Shown one piece after another: positions 46,128 through 57,971 of a stretch of 64,000 bases of DNA (the first letter of the stretch is position 1; each line of letters begins with the position of its first letter). A program made the translations under genes and the position numbers. The notes under the pieces were generated by a model, which was not told the DNA's origin, did no database searches, and saw nothing but the letters and a program-made list of their open reading frames with translations. The stretch is from contig NC_092685.1 of NCBI RefSeq assembly GCF_964275005.1, forward strand, positions 11,762,913 through 11,826,912, in the 5' to 3' direction. This DNA comes from Diadema setosum. Taxonomy: Eukaryota > Echinodermata > Echinoidea > Diadematoida > Diadematidae.

Positions 46128-49100
46128 GAACTCGTTGGCCGTATGACTCGTGGGTGTCGGTCCCGTGGGATGAACCGTGGTATTGTACCAAACCCTAACC
46201 TGATCAACTGACTTTATCGATATCTTGGGATCAATATGCACCAAATTAAACCGCCATTGGTTTTGTTTGTATTCCACCAATGCAGCGAAAAGAGCCCGAG
46301 TTTCGAACAGAGAGAGACCAAAGTGTTCCGAGCGCCATACCTCAGGGGTCGCGTAAGTATTTGGCCAGAAACTTGACTTGATAGTCTCTTTGACCTAAGA
46401 GTAAATTTTCTCTCTCTTTGACTGGCAATGTCAAAAACAGTTTCTTGAGTACACGAAAAGGTGTATATTGAAGGCTTATCATTGCTGTCGGCCAAATTCC
46501 GAGATTCAATGCCATCTTATCCTGGTCTAATGACTGCTCGGGGCAAGAAAGATATCGTTCCTAAATTTCGTAAAGCACAAAGATATATCTAGTCGGTCAG
46601 TAAATTCTTCTTTAAATGTGCAGGCAGGGAGATCGAGAAATGCTTCTCATTTTATTTGCTGAGAACGTTGTCACATTTCTCCGTAAAATTGTCACTCAAA
46701 AATTCAGTAGAAAGCTAAATCACCTTTTCGGGAAAAATGTCACATTACGATCCAGACTGGAATAGATGGTGTGATACATTTGCTACATCAATTAATGTAA
46801 GCCAGTTATGGTTGAAACTGCCTGGTTTGTTATGAGCTGAGAGTTCTGTCCAGCATGGTGTTTCAGACCATATCAAAATAATGTGGCAGCAACGTCGAGC
46901 AAATCATACGTCCACTAGGACCGTTAGCCTCTGTTATGCTCATTTGATGGGATTCCATATATTTTTTTTTTTCGAGAGAGAGAGACAAGTGTTAGCTTTC
47001 TTTTTAGTTATTTTATATGAAGTAACATGTAAATGACTTCCAACACTAAACTAATTCAGATAGATTAGAACAGTTTCAATTGTATGGACCAAATAATCAA
47101 TGATGATACAGTAACGCTGGAGTACCACATGCAGGAATGTAGAGAAATGTTATTTGGGCTTATATACGTAAAAGCAAGCTTGTTCAATTGCAAGTCGCAT
47201 TAAATCCTTGATCTGAAACTAAGAAATCGGACAGAAAAAATAGTGAAACCCCCCCCCCCAAAAAAAAAGAAACAAAACGAAACACAGTGAACAGCTGGTG
47301 AAAAGACTTATCTTCAAATTAATTTGTTCGTCCCTAGCTGTTTTGGAGTTATGGTGAGCAAGTTTGTAAGTCAGGTATAGGATTCCTAAACGATATCTGT
47401 GTCATGCAGGAATGACAATACAAGAACTTAGCAGGGGCCCGTTTCATAAAACTTGTCATCAGTGACAAGTTGTCATAGATGTGACAAGCTACTAACATCC
47501 TTCCATCTGATTGACTGAGAGCAAATTTGTCATAGAAATGTGGCAGTTGTCAGTGATGACAAGTTTTATGAAACGGGCCCCAGGCGATTCCATTTATTAC
47601 TGTAATTTACATCAATGGACTTTTAGATATAAAGTACGAGTATGGGTACCACAATTACTTGTTCTCCAAGCTCGATATTTTTGATCAGCAATTGCTCTGA
47701 TCTGATTATACGTGATTCAAATGTAGCCTCTATCGATTTTTTTTTAAAGCGGATTAGGCGGCATAGGCATCACTTTTTCGTCATCGTCGTCGTTGGCGTC
47801 ATCAACAATATGGCGTACTCTCTCTAACTTTACACAGATCTGAGTTATGACCGTCAAACTCACCCCATACAGTTATATAACCTAAAATAGCGCCGAGTCT
47901 GGGTACAGCCCGACAGGGTCAAAGGTCAAAAGGTCTATGAACTTGTCCTAATAAGCACTGTCCTCACAAAAATGTGTACTCTCAGTCACTTTCCACAGAA
48001 GTGAGCTATGGCCACCAAACTCACATCAAATAAATGCCGGTCTGTTCAAATATTGGTGATTTCCGATAGGAGGGAAGGTCAAAATGTCAAAAAAGAAAAT
48101 TCTCTGATCTCAGCGCCGTATATTGTGTGCTCATAATAACTTTCAACTGCTTTGAGATTTGACATTACCTAAAGATGCCGGTCAAGTTGTAATATTGGTC
48201 AAGCAGACAAGTTCAGAGGTCAAAAGGTCAATGAACTTACATAAGAAACACTGTAATTACAAACTACGACATGCGGGCGGGCGAGACATCTTGGCGTATA
48301 CATTGTTTTCGAACAATCTGACGGAATGAAAATAAATCATGCTTCCTCCGAGTAAATGTAACTTTTTATCTACCGGATAACTGCACTAATTCCATATAAT
48401 ATCATGTAAAATATATTCAGGGAAGTTTGCATTGGACTTCAATAAACTACTGTTATCAATATAGAATCAGTGATAGCTGAAACATGATCAAATAATGGGG
48501 GGAGCATTGGCAACCCCAAAATAATTAATTTGCCATTTTTTGATCATTTTTTATTCTGTTTAGGTGACTTTCTTAGCTTGTCACAAGGATATGATGGGAA
48601 GCACAGCGTCAGCAAGAGAAGTTACCATAGCAATGCCAAATTTCTGATCGACAGAGACGCCGACAGCTGCAATTACACCCGGAAAGAGTCATCTGGCAAC
48701 TTCACATATGAACTGTTCGACGGAATGACGAAGTGTAGTCAAAATAGGACGATTCCCGCCGGATTTCTCATCCAGATACGCTCCAAGGATAGACTGGGTT
48801 TCATCACCCAGCTCCGTTTTGGCGAATTTGAAAACGCAGGCAATGGCTCCTGCCTCCACGATGAAGTGCGTCTTGCTCGTCCCGATTTTCTGGATCAGCC
48901 GCCAACTGATAAAGTGTTGTGCAATATGACGTACACATTTCCAAATGATTCCAACCAAGCTTTGATCGAAGTCGTATATAAACCAAATGAGGATACCAAT
49001 ACTTCAGCGTGGTACTCGGTAGAAGATGAACACAATATTATGTTCTACACGGAGGAGACACCATCTGGAAATACTTATGGTACATACATTGAGGAAGACG

Positions 49101-52100
49101 CTCATGTTTTCGCCGAGCTTGTAACGACAGACGATGATGAACTCTCGGAAGAGAGTGGTGACGAGTGCATTGAAGTTGAGGGGACAATGATACGTTCTCG
49201 TAACATCCCCGACAACGAAGCAACTTGTTCGTGGTCTTACTCTCCAGAAGATGACCTGGATGTTACTCTGACGTTTCTGGTAATTGACTTAATGGTTCCT
49301 ATCGGAACTGAATGCAAGGACGCCCATGCCTTTATCAGTATTCGAACTTGGGACGCAGCAGGATATGACGCCGAATCTGTGGTGTGTACTGATCAGTCCG
49401 TAGGAAGACAATTTGTATCATCTGCCCGCATCATCCTCACCTATCATCCATCTTCTCTTGTGAGGCGGGGATTCATTGCTGAGTTGAGAACACAAACAGA
49501 TACAGACAATGACCTTTCAACTACAGATGCATATTATCCATCTACACTTGCGAGGCGGGGATTCATCGCAGAGCTGAAGGCAGAAACGACAGAAACCAAT
49601 ACAGACAACGACATTTCAACAACAGGTGCATACCATTCCTCTTCGCTTGTGAGGCGGGGATACATCGCTGAGTTGAAGACAGAAACGGCAGAAACCACTG
49701 CAAGAAATGATGTTCCAACAACAGATGCATATTTCAGTGACGAGGACGAGGACATTGAACCGTGGCAACAGGTTAATGACAGTTTTCCCCGGCAGTCAAC
49801 ATTGGTACACCATTTGAAGGCCCAGGCAGGTACATTCTCATCGGTTGGATACCCAGAAAACTATCCGAGGGTTCGCATGAAATGGAGCATCAATGTTGGG
49901 ATAGGAAAGAAAATCAGACTCGTGTTTTTGGATATAGATATTGGCTTTACTCCGCCAGCCGCATGTACTCCCGCGACGCCGAAAATAATTCTCATTTATT
50001 CACCACCCACCGCAGATAGCCAGCATTACTGTGGAACGTTCCCGCCACGCAATGTCACATCAACTGGTCACATTTTTGCTGTCACGTTTTCTCCAAGAGC
50101 AGGGCCTTTAATTGGTCGTGGGATTTCCGTAGAATATACCTCCTTTAAAGACGAAATAACGTCTTTTCGGAGCAATGTCGATAATCTTGATTCACTCCGC
50201 ATTTCACCGACTCAACTTGAACCAGCTTCACCGCCAACGTTAACCACACGACACATTCAAGTCGAATCCAAATGTCGAAATCTTGTGGCCAACGTAACTG
50301 GCACAATTTCCTCACCTGGCTATCCCAGGGGCTTCGCTTCGAATCAAACCAGTTGTTGGGAGATTCGCTCCGATGCCTCTGACGTTATTAGACTCCGATT
50401 CATGAAGTCCAATCTTAACTCCACGCAGACAAATCCATGTAATCTACAACTTGCCTACGTGAGCCTGACCGAAAACAATCAAAGTACGCAGATCAACTGT
50501 GGATCCGTTAATACTACTTTCATATCCTCTACGAACCATTTGAGAGTTGATTTCAAGAGCGTACGTAGTCAGGGACCTGGATTCCTGATAGAGTTTGATT
50601 CCATGCCAAGAGAAGCTAATCAAACTCGGAGCCCAGTCTGCAATGCGAGTAGAGACATTGAGTCTCGCATTGAGCGAGGAGAAGCATTTGCCCCTGCTCT
50701 GATGAGCAGATGCATGTGGTTGGACGGTTCTTGGCCAGAATGGTACACTCAATCTCACAAGGAAAGCGAATGGTTTGCGTCCCCATCATTTCCGGATTAT
50801 TATCCGCCGGCTTCTCACTGTGTCTGGATAATCAGGGGAGTGGAAGGGAGCAGTGTCGCCATTCGGTTCAAGAACTTTGATCTTGGGGAAGGTGATTTTG
50901 AGGACTGCAGCCTGGTCAAAACTTTCTTGCGCATTAGGGATTGTGGCACTGGCATACATCAGACCCTTTGTAGTGGCAGAACTGTGCCTGAAGATCAGGT
51001 AATACCATTCCATGTAGTTTACATCGAATTCATCGGTGAACAGGCGAAAGGACAAGGATTTCAGGCATATTACGAATTTAAATACATCGGTAGTGAAGAA
51101 TATACCGGTCGTATTCCACCCAAATTAATGCCTCGACCTGAGTATCGTCGTCATCAACTGACGCCACGGCCAGAACCTCATTCACCGAGTTCGACATCAA
51201 TATACCGCGATTACACCGTACCCTCAATTGGAAACGTTGATATTACCACGGATTCAATGTGTAAGTCTGCTGGAAGCGATGTATGTGGGGACCATTTTCA
51301 GTCAGAGTATGGTTATTTTTCCTCTAGAAACTATCCAAAAGAATTTCCTATGGAGAATCACTGCCGATGGGAAATAAGTTCAAATGATACTACGAAGATG
51401 ATTGCTGTTAAATTTTTGGACATTGATCTCGGAGTACCACCCAGTACAGGGCCATGTGATACCCGCTACAGCTTTCTTGAAATTAGCATTTCCGGGGACA
51501 CCAGAATACTCTGTGACACGCAAGGGCCGAATATATTCACCGCCATGTCAGGTGTAGTAAGTGTCGAATTCTCCTCACTGTACAGTAGCGGTCGTGGATT
51601 TTGTGCAGCATTTACAACTGTTCAGTCTACGTTTAATGGCAGCCTTGCAGACTTGCAATTTCCTTGCGTCTGCGAAGACGTATATACGAATGTGACATGG
51701 GGCGCAGACAACGAGAATCCTGAAACAGCCACAGAGCCAGAGACTTGCCAGTTCTTGCTCACGGATACGTCAGGAACCTTCCCTCGAGATGATTTTCCAT
51801 CGCCGTACCCACCCAATTATGAATGTATTTGGACGTTATTGGTTGAAAGCGGCATGTATATCCATCTTGAATTTATTAGACTCGATGTAGACGCACCTCT
51901 GGGCAAAGAAAAGCAATGTCTCCTCTCCGATACTCATGTCCAAGTAACCCTGTTTGATGGAGACAACGTCCATCAAAGGCGTATCTGTTCAGAGGATGAC
52001 GCGTCGGTGCCACTACCATCAGCTACAACCGCCATTATCAAATTTAAGTCGAAGGACTTATCCAGTCATAATCACACCGGATTTCAAATGTCTTATTCAG

Positions 52101-54194
52101 TCGACCCCACGCGGCGAAGCTTTCCTGGTTTGAGAGGGAATTATTCTGCCAGCAATTCCTCGGAAGATGATTTTGGTTTCAGGGTGTTCGACGACTATGA
52201 CTTCCCGCTGCTGTCTTCCGTTCAGTCTGAAGACTACGAATCAATGTACGACACTGACAGAAAGGAAAACCCTAATGAGAGACCGCGATTAACGCTGGTT
52301 ATAGACGACTTCACAACTATTGCAGATTATGTCACAGATATCATTACGGATATTGTAACCGATGATGACGCAACGACACTAGAAGACAAGGGACCCGAGT
52401 GGCGTAAAGTTCCGAGCGACTCCGCGAGGTACTTCGATGGGGTGGTGAGCACTGGTTCGATGTCACCGCCTGACCCAAGGCCTCCATCAACAACTAAGAA
52501 GGCAGATCTGACAACGAGATCCCAAAACTTGCAACGAGCATCGAAAACTCAACCAACAATGGAAACGCCGACCACAACAACGGAGACAATGCAAACCACC
52601 ACAAAATATGTGTCTCGAGAAGACAACGAGGAAATCCCTGGTAAAGGTAAATATTTCACGTAACCGAATATCTTGTTCTTAGACCCATCTCTGAGTACCA
52701 GGTACATTAAGTTTTTTGTTTTTTGGTACGCAAGTCATTACAAATTTTCCCTTATACGTGTATGCGTTTTTCATGAGCGCATGAGCGACGCAGTGTTTAA
52801 TATTCAATTCAATTCAATATCAATCTATTTCACACTTCTCGTGTATATCAATATTACATCAAAAGTAATAGCACAAGTTCTTGCACCTTGTCAATAATGT
52901 GCAAAACAAATAAAATCAATATACGTACATGATATATATGCACTGTAGTTATGATGATATAACTGGTCGAAATCTCGGTTCGAGTTGTACAAAGAGAAGT
53001 GTGACGTAGGCCTATAAGAGAAGTGTGACGTATAAGAGAAGTATGACTTTTAAGAAGAGTATAATAGATGTGTAATGTATCTATTTCAAGAAATCTGTAC
53101 CTCTTTGAATGGTTGGAACGAAAAAAAAAAGTAGCGACGAAGACGAAGACCTATCAAAGTATTGCCCTTTTCTCCTTTACCTGTATCCAGGACGACGAAT
53201 GACTGATAAGCAGATTGGGCTCACCATCTACATCTCCACAGGAGTGGCGGCAGTTCTCATCCTCTCCCTTATATTTCTCATTCTCTACTGCGCAAAGAAC
53301 AGGTATGAGGTCTATACGCTTTCATAAAGCTAATGTCAAAGACTATCAGGTCAATCTCTCCTAAGTCTTTGCATTTTCTTATTCAATTTCTTTGGAAGTT
53401 TCTTTTAAGGCGAAGGAAAAAGCATGTATATCTGACACGACCGGTTTTACTATAATTTGAAGATATGAATTCAATACTACAAGCTTATGCATCTTTTTTT
53501 TTTAATCAAAATGATCATTTCGATACAATGTAAATGTTACACCTATGCTGTTGTTCACAGTTACGTCTTGATTTAGCTGTAAGTTCGTGAATCTTATGGT
53601 AAAAGGTGAACCAAACATTAATGTGTTCAACATATACATAGTGAAAGGTGAATCAAACAATGATGGATCCACGTAGACAATCAAAGTATACCCTGTGTGA
53701 CATGTACCTGCGTGGTTCTAAGTACAGCTGTACATGTCGTGCTCAAACATTACAATGAACTTCTTTTTGACGGTGACGTAAATGTGCCCGTTATGCAACC
53801 TTTCAGTTGATGTATTGTGAGATACTTCGAAAGCTAATCTATGAGGTGTGCAATAAAAAGAGGTATATCAAGCATTTTCTTCTCTCGCTCGTGGGCCTCA
53901 ACATGCAGGAAACGAAGGGGCAAGGCTGATTATGACGTAGATGCTGCTGACGAAGCCAACTACTGGCAGACTTATAAAGACTGGGCCAGAGATTGGGCCA
54001 CTGAGCCCGTGGGCTCGGCACTGAGCACCAGGGATGCAGTTCATGGAGATGACAGCTTCTCGGCGGGAAAGCAACCAACCGGCGACATGGCAGAAGAAGA
54101 TGCGGGTCATTTGAAGACAGTGAGTGCTGTGGTGAACGCCCCGCACGTGGATAAACCGCCGAGGAGTTTCGACGACCCGGAGAGACTGGTTTAG
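43847..54194 (+). CDS. Type I membrane protein with seven CUB-like domains (whole gene, 5 coding exons, 1550 aa)
   Basis: Coding joins: 43847-43951, 46286-46352, 48564-52646, 53191-53302, 53909-54194 (4653 nt with stop); all GT-AG, all phases close. A signal peptide (MFPFRVFVLLLVATLWAHLL) is followed by CUB-like domains at about residues 90-230, 258-366, 470-584, 627-740, 788-900, 957-1077 and 1118-1240. Visible CUB marks include SPGYP, PxxYPP, FxxFDLGEGDFEDC and paired Cys. A Ser/Thr-rich stalk to about 1418, a membrane helix (about 1427-1452) and a 98-residue tail follow. CUB modules usually bind proteins or sugars outside the cell, so a receptor or adhesion role is likely. No protease, LDLa, EGF or lectin domain is present, so it is not a tolloid, and it is too short and EGF-less for cubilin. 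The exact family is not recognised. An alternative donor 6 nt earlier (52640) is in the same phase. Confidence 0.85.
44600..45139. mobile_element. TTAA-flanked palindromic element, relative of element B
   Basis: Ends TTAAAGTGAAGGTAAACCC and GGGTTTGCGTTCCCTTTAA. Shares the interior of 34206-34960 (GAACACATCAGTGAAAGTTT; TGGATGAGGAGACTACT) and serves as its empty-site partner. In intron 1 of the CUB gene. Confidence 0.8.
45493..45878. mobile_element. TTAA-type miniature element (AAGGGATGGTATAGT ends)
   Basis: Left end TTAAAGGGATGGTATAGT; right end ACTATACAGTCCCTTCA. The right-hand target reads TTCA, one change from TTAA. Interior arms pair loosely (TGAAATGGC with GCCATTTCA). In intron 1 of the CUB gene. 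Confidence 0.7.
46286..46352 (+). CDS. CUB membrane protein exon 2 (67 nt)
   Basis: Exon 1 ends in phase 0 but the large exon starts in phase 1, so a linking exon of length 3n+1 is required. This 67 nt piece fits: acceptor CCAATGCAG, 22 open codons (KEPEFRTERDQSVPS within), donor TCGC then GTAAGTATT, one of the strongest donors in the intron. It encodes a polar linker before the first CUB domain. Confidence 0.65.
46400..47400. other. CUB gene intron 2, left part; nothing recognised
   Basis: Unique AT-rich sequence with short GA and C/A tracts. No exon or element ends. Confidence 0.5.
47435..47580. mobile_element. GGGCCC-ended palindromic element, 146 bp, CAG target copies
   Basis: GGGCCCGTTTCATAAAAC to GTTTTATGAAACGGGCCC, with CAG at 47432-47434 and 47581-47583. 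Whole-length inverted repeat. In CUB gene intron 2. Confidence 0.85.
47820..48290. repeat. Diverged copy of the AGGTCA-rich dispersed repeat
   Basis: Contains AGGGTCAAAGGTCAAAAGGTC, GTCAAAATGTCAAAA and AGAGGTCAAAAGGTCAATG, with stretches like CACAGAAGTGAGCTATGG, as in the repeat near 10948-12240 but in opposite direction. Confidence 0.45.
48564..52646 (+). CDS. CUB membrane protein exon 3 (all seven CUB domains)
   Basis: A 4083 nt exon, by far the longest in the window. Acceptor TTCTGTTTAG; donor AAAG then GTAAAT (alternative CCTG then GTAAAG at 52640). CUB-like units lie near 48660-49080, 49163-49486, 49799-50140, 50270-50610, 50752-51090, 51259-51620 and 51742-52110. The units are diverged from each other; several keep four Cys and end in the usual G-x-G-F pattern. 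Between units 2 and 3 the end of unit 2 is repeated in tandem (49441-49730). The last 500 nt encode an acidic then Thr-rich stalk (TTTETMQTTTKYV). Numerous N-x-S/T sites suggest heavy glycosylation. Confidence 0.92.
52985..53060. repeat. Short tandem AAGAGAAGTGTGACGT repeat
   Basis: About three to four units of 15-23 bp in CUB gene intron 3, decaying to the right. Confidence 0.6.
53191..53302 (+). CDS. CUB membrane protein exon 4 (transmembrane helix)
   Basis: Acceptor CTGTATCCAG, donor AACAG then GTATGAG. Enters in phase 1, leaves in phase 2. Encodes RRMTDKQ, a 26-residue hydrophobic helix starting IGLTIYISTGVAAVL, then basic AKNR, as expected for a type I stop-transfer segment. Confidence 0.88.
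53909..54194 (+). CDS. CUB membrane protein exon 5 (cytoplasmic tail and stop)
   Basis: Acceptor ACATGCAG; enters in phase 2 and closes with TAG at 54192-54194. Starts basic (RKRRGK), directly after the membrane helix, then has an aromatic/acidic patch NYWQTYKDWARDWATEP and a Ser/Asp/Pro-rich end. No kinase, TIR or death domain; no ITAM seen. Function of the tail unknown. Confidence 0.85.
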
Positions 54195-54504
54195 CATTAT
54201 CCGATTTTGGGCAGTGGTGGCGCAAGGCAGGAATGCTGAGGATTGCGATGAGACACAGGAAATGTAGCTAAACAAAATACTCTCAAAATGCACACTATGA
54301 CGCCAAGAGTTGAATCAGAGGATGTGTGTACTGTCATGTTGTTATCATGAAACTAAACAAGACAACATGCTATCTTCTTTTTTTTTCTTTTTTTTGGGGG
54401 GTGTTTCTCCGATTTGTTTTTCATAACGAATGTAAATTGTTTAAAGAAAAATTATTGTTCAGACATTCTCCTTGATAACTGATTTGGTCCGACATGGACT
54501 ATAC

Positions 54505-54592
54505 TTATACCATGGAGGTAGAAAAGACCTCCATGCTTATACCAGCGTGTTTATATAGTTATACCATGGAGGTTCTACCTCCATGGTTATAT
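54505..54592 (+). repeat. Two hairpins sharing the arm ACCATGGAGGT
   Basis: Hairpin 1 pairs CCATGGAGGT with ACCTCCATG across a short loop (about 54509-54535). Hairpin 2 pairs ACCATGGAGGT with ACCTCCATGGT across a 3 nt loop (about 54562-54587). Both are bordered by TTATA-type sequence. They lie in the presumed 3' UTR, so the transcript could fold here. Confidence 0.75.
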
Positions 54593-54761
54593 GGAGTATA
54601 ATGGACAAGCTTTTCAGTAATATACACTAGTTGAATATATGTAATTTGTCATTGCTGAAAGCATCGATATAGACACGGATATCATGTATTATATTGTGTA
54701 TATTGTAAAAATTTAATGTGAAATGTACCGTGAGTGGTGTGATTTGGTTACACAACCGCTC

Positions 54762-54767
54762 AATAAA
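54762..54767 (+). promoter_or_regulatory. Polyadenylation signal of the CUB membrane gene
   Basis: First canonical AATAAA after the stop codon at 54194. No other canonical hexamer lies between them. Confidence 0.5.
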
Positions 54768-54789
54768 AGAATTAATCACTCAAGGTATT

Positions 54790-55497
54790 ATGAAGTTGAA
54801 TATACTTCGAACATACTTCGAATATACCTAGTAGGCCTAACTGTATAGCAGAAGTATATATTAGAAACCAGTTTTGTTACATGTTCTATATTGCTTTCAC
54901 ACATGTCCAATTGGGACTTAAACCATGACGTCTCGTCTTAAGAACCATGCCCCAAGTAGATCACTAAACACAGTCAATCCATTGAGAGGAAGGACTAAAT
55001 TGGAGCATATCTGTGGATTATGATAATGTATTACATGAACTATTAATAACAAAACAGCAATGTTCTGCTGTTCGAAAGCTCACCTTTACTTTTTTCCTGG
55101 ATCAGAGTTTATCAATTCAAGCCTTTTTAAACACCGTCTTATACATCATCTATATTATATGCAATTATGAAACTTGTCTAATCGACGTATAAAATATCAT
55201 GTGCATGTTATCATTGTATGTAATTTGAACGGCTGAAATATTAGCATGAATATATAGGCACATCCATCGACCAAAAGATTTCTTCTGTTGCCAATAACAA
55301 ACAAACAAACAAACACCCCAAAACAAACAAACAAAAAATAATTGAGATTTGTTCAGGAGGTAGAATCCGGATCTTTCTTCTTCTGGCATTCAGTATTTGT
55401 GAAGCGCATGTAGAAATGAAGGTGAACATGCTGACGTCACAATTATTTAAGTTGAATATAGTAGTAAATGGTCTATAATGAAAAGCGGCAAGTGTGC
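54790..55497. other. Intergenic stretch, nothing recognised
   Basis: Downstream of the CUB gene. An (AAAC)n tract at 55299-55337 only. Confidence 0.5.
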
Positions 55498-55979
55498 TTA
55501 AAGGGACATTCCACACCATTTTCATAATTTCACATCATGGAGTACATAAATCAACAGCTTCATGTATAGATTTGTGGAATTTATTGTGGTCCTCGAGCAG
55601 AGAAATCAATATTCTTAACAAAACTAAAACAAATTACACTGAACAGGGATGATAACGAGCCTCACATAATTATTTCAGAAATGCAGCAATGTAATGCCAT
55701 CATACAATACTGCTTGCTTAACAAGTTCACTTGTGTAGAATTTATGCGTGCTTTCTTGTTTTGTTCTGCTTCCTTGAGCCCCCTTCTCATGCATTCGTGT
55801 ATAGTGAGGCTGCCATGTCATCATCCTTGTTCATTGTGATTCGTTATAAATTTTGAAAACATTCTTATTCCTCATTCCAATCGCTATAAATTCTGAAACT
55901 CTGTACCCAGTATAACCAATTTACAGTTGTTCATAATAATTATGTAAAAGTCCAAAAATCATCCGGAGGTCTCCTTTAA
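55498..55979. mobile_element. TTAA-flanked miniature element, 482 bp
   Basis: Ends TTAAAGGGACATTCC and GGAGGTCTCCTTTAA, inverted with a few mismatches. No coding capacity. Intergenic. Confidence 0.65.
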
Positions 55980-56938
55980 TATTGTGCTTGAATAGAAAAG
56001 GTAGACCTGATGGCATTGCTCACCGCCTCTGTAATTATGGCGTTATTTAAAGTGAAAGTTCATAAATGTGTGTGTGTTGTAAAAAAAAAAAAAATGTGTT
56101 GTTTATTCGTTGATTATGCATGCATGGTGTCCGCGTTCATTGTATACAATACGATTGAAAAGTCGTAAGATTGTTTGAAATGTTAGAAACATTGTTTCCT
56201 CTTTGTCTTGAGCATGGATCATCGTTGCGCACTGCAATCCATGATAGTATGCTTAGCAGTATTCCACATTAATTGATAATAATTATGATAAATCAAGTCT
56301 CATGGCTTGATCTCTGTGAGCATGGTGCTTCTGCCTATTCAGTTATGTACATGGACTGAATGAACATGACACTACTCTGTAGTATACATATAACAACATG
56401 TATTTGTATGGATCATTACGAATATTAGTGATGGTTCTACATATCGGACATAATGAACTCATGAAAAATATTTTCGTATACTTGTAGATTTAAACACGTG
56501 AAAAGAAATATATTACCAATACTTGTAATCCTATTTTGTCACTTTGTATTGCGTCAGATTATTCTATTCAAATCTACACATTCTGTGGTATTATCGAGTG
56601 ATCGTATAAAGTGTTATGAATAAATTGTGTGCGTGTGTGATATTTTGTCATTTGGTTTGCAATACGTCAATTCTAAACAAATCTGTAGACTATTCTTGAA
56701 CGTAGAGTTGTGTTTGTGAGTGTCCATGTGTGTGTGTGTGTGTGCGTGTGTTTACGGAGTGAGTGTGGAAAGTGCGTGAAGAACCAGCAGGGCTGGGACT
56801 TATAGGTCATTTTAAAAGGTAATTTGATGATAAAAGCATAGACCAGTTTGATCAAATTCAACATCTGTTAAGTTGGGATTCAGATTTTGCTCTATTTTCA
56901 GCCCTCAGTACCCATACAACACTTTGCACAGGGGTTAA

Positions 56939-57381
56939 TAAGCCAGTTCGGGGTTAGCTCATGGACACATCGGTACAAATGACCTTTCTTCTTTCTCAGT
57001 TGATTAGGCACTCCACAAGTTTTCAAGCGAGAGAAGGTATTTCAGCTTACCCGACGTAACAATTTATGGAATTCATCAGTCATGTTCAAACAAAGAATGA
57101 ACTTGCGTATCGACCAGGTGACCAGAATGATCCATCAATTAGCACTTTGGAAAGCATCCATTTCATTATTTTGCATTGAATGTATTAATCTTTTTCTATT
57201 GATATTGTCAAATACCACTTTTGCTGTCAGGTGGATGTGCTGGCAAGCACCACTCATAATGATCACTTGAATAATCATTACATCACAGATGCTTATCTCA
57301 GTGAATAAAAAACCAACATGCTCTGCCGGTACAGATGACCTTTTTCTGCTCATGCTCAAAGTGGAACCCCGAACTGGCTTA
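56939..57381. mobile_element. Miniature element with TAAGCCAGTTCGGGGTT ends
   Basis: Inverted ends TAAGCCAGTTCGGGGTT and AACCCCGAACTGGCTTA. Copy A is continuous at this place (around 32943), so this is an insertion; a TA duplication fits but the empty site has diverged. Contains a repeated GGTACAAATGACCTTT-like stretch near each end. Confidence 0.75.
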
Positions 57382-57971
57382 TTGGTATGTATGGGAGTGT
57401 GTGGATAGCACGCAGACAGTGGTCCTTTAATAATTAGTCAATGGCTATGGTTTAAATGCTTTATTATTTATTCATGAGGAATTCCACTATCACAGCTATC
57501 TAGTCTTTATTCATCCTGAAATGTAGTGTATGAAAGCACATGAAAACATGTGCTTAACTTTTTACATGTTCATGCATTTCTTTGTTTATCATGAATTCAG
57601 ACTATATAGCATGGGCAGCACCTACCTTATTATCTATCATGAATTATTAATAAAACATTTGCGGCCTTGGAGCAAGAGACCAGAAACCTAGTCAGGAGAG
57701 CTCTGAACAGGTGGTATTCATGTCCATTGTTCAGGGTCATTGTAAGTACACACTCACATACACATCATTGGTTCCTGTGTAAAGTTCAAGTTTTGTACAG
57801 AGGGTTAAAATTTGACCAAAATCTGGAACCTATCAACTTTAAAATCAATCATGATTTTTTTCACTGATTTATGCTTTCATATTCAAATCACCTCCAGCTA
57901 CGATTATGCACCATTCAGCTATTTCTCATATCAATGACCGTGTTATCTGATACACAATAGTTTTCAAACTA

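Larger units (their letters stand above)
54195..54785 (+). other. 3' UTR of the CUB membrane gene
   Basis: Runs from the stop to the first AATAAA at 54762-54767. It contains two near-identical hairpins (54505-54592), described separately. Cleavage would be expected 10-25 nt after the signal. Confidence 0.5.
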
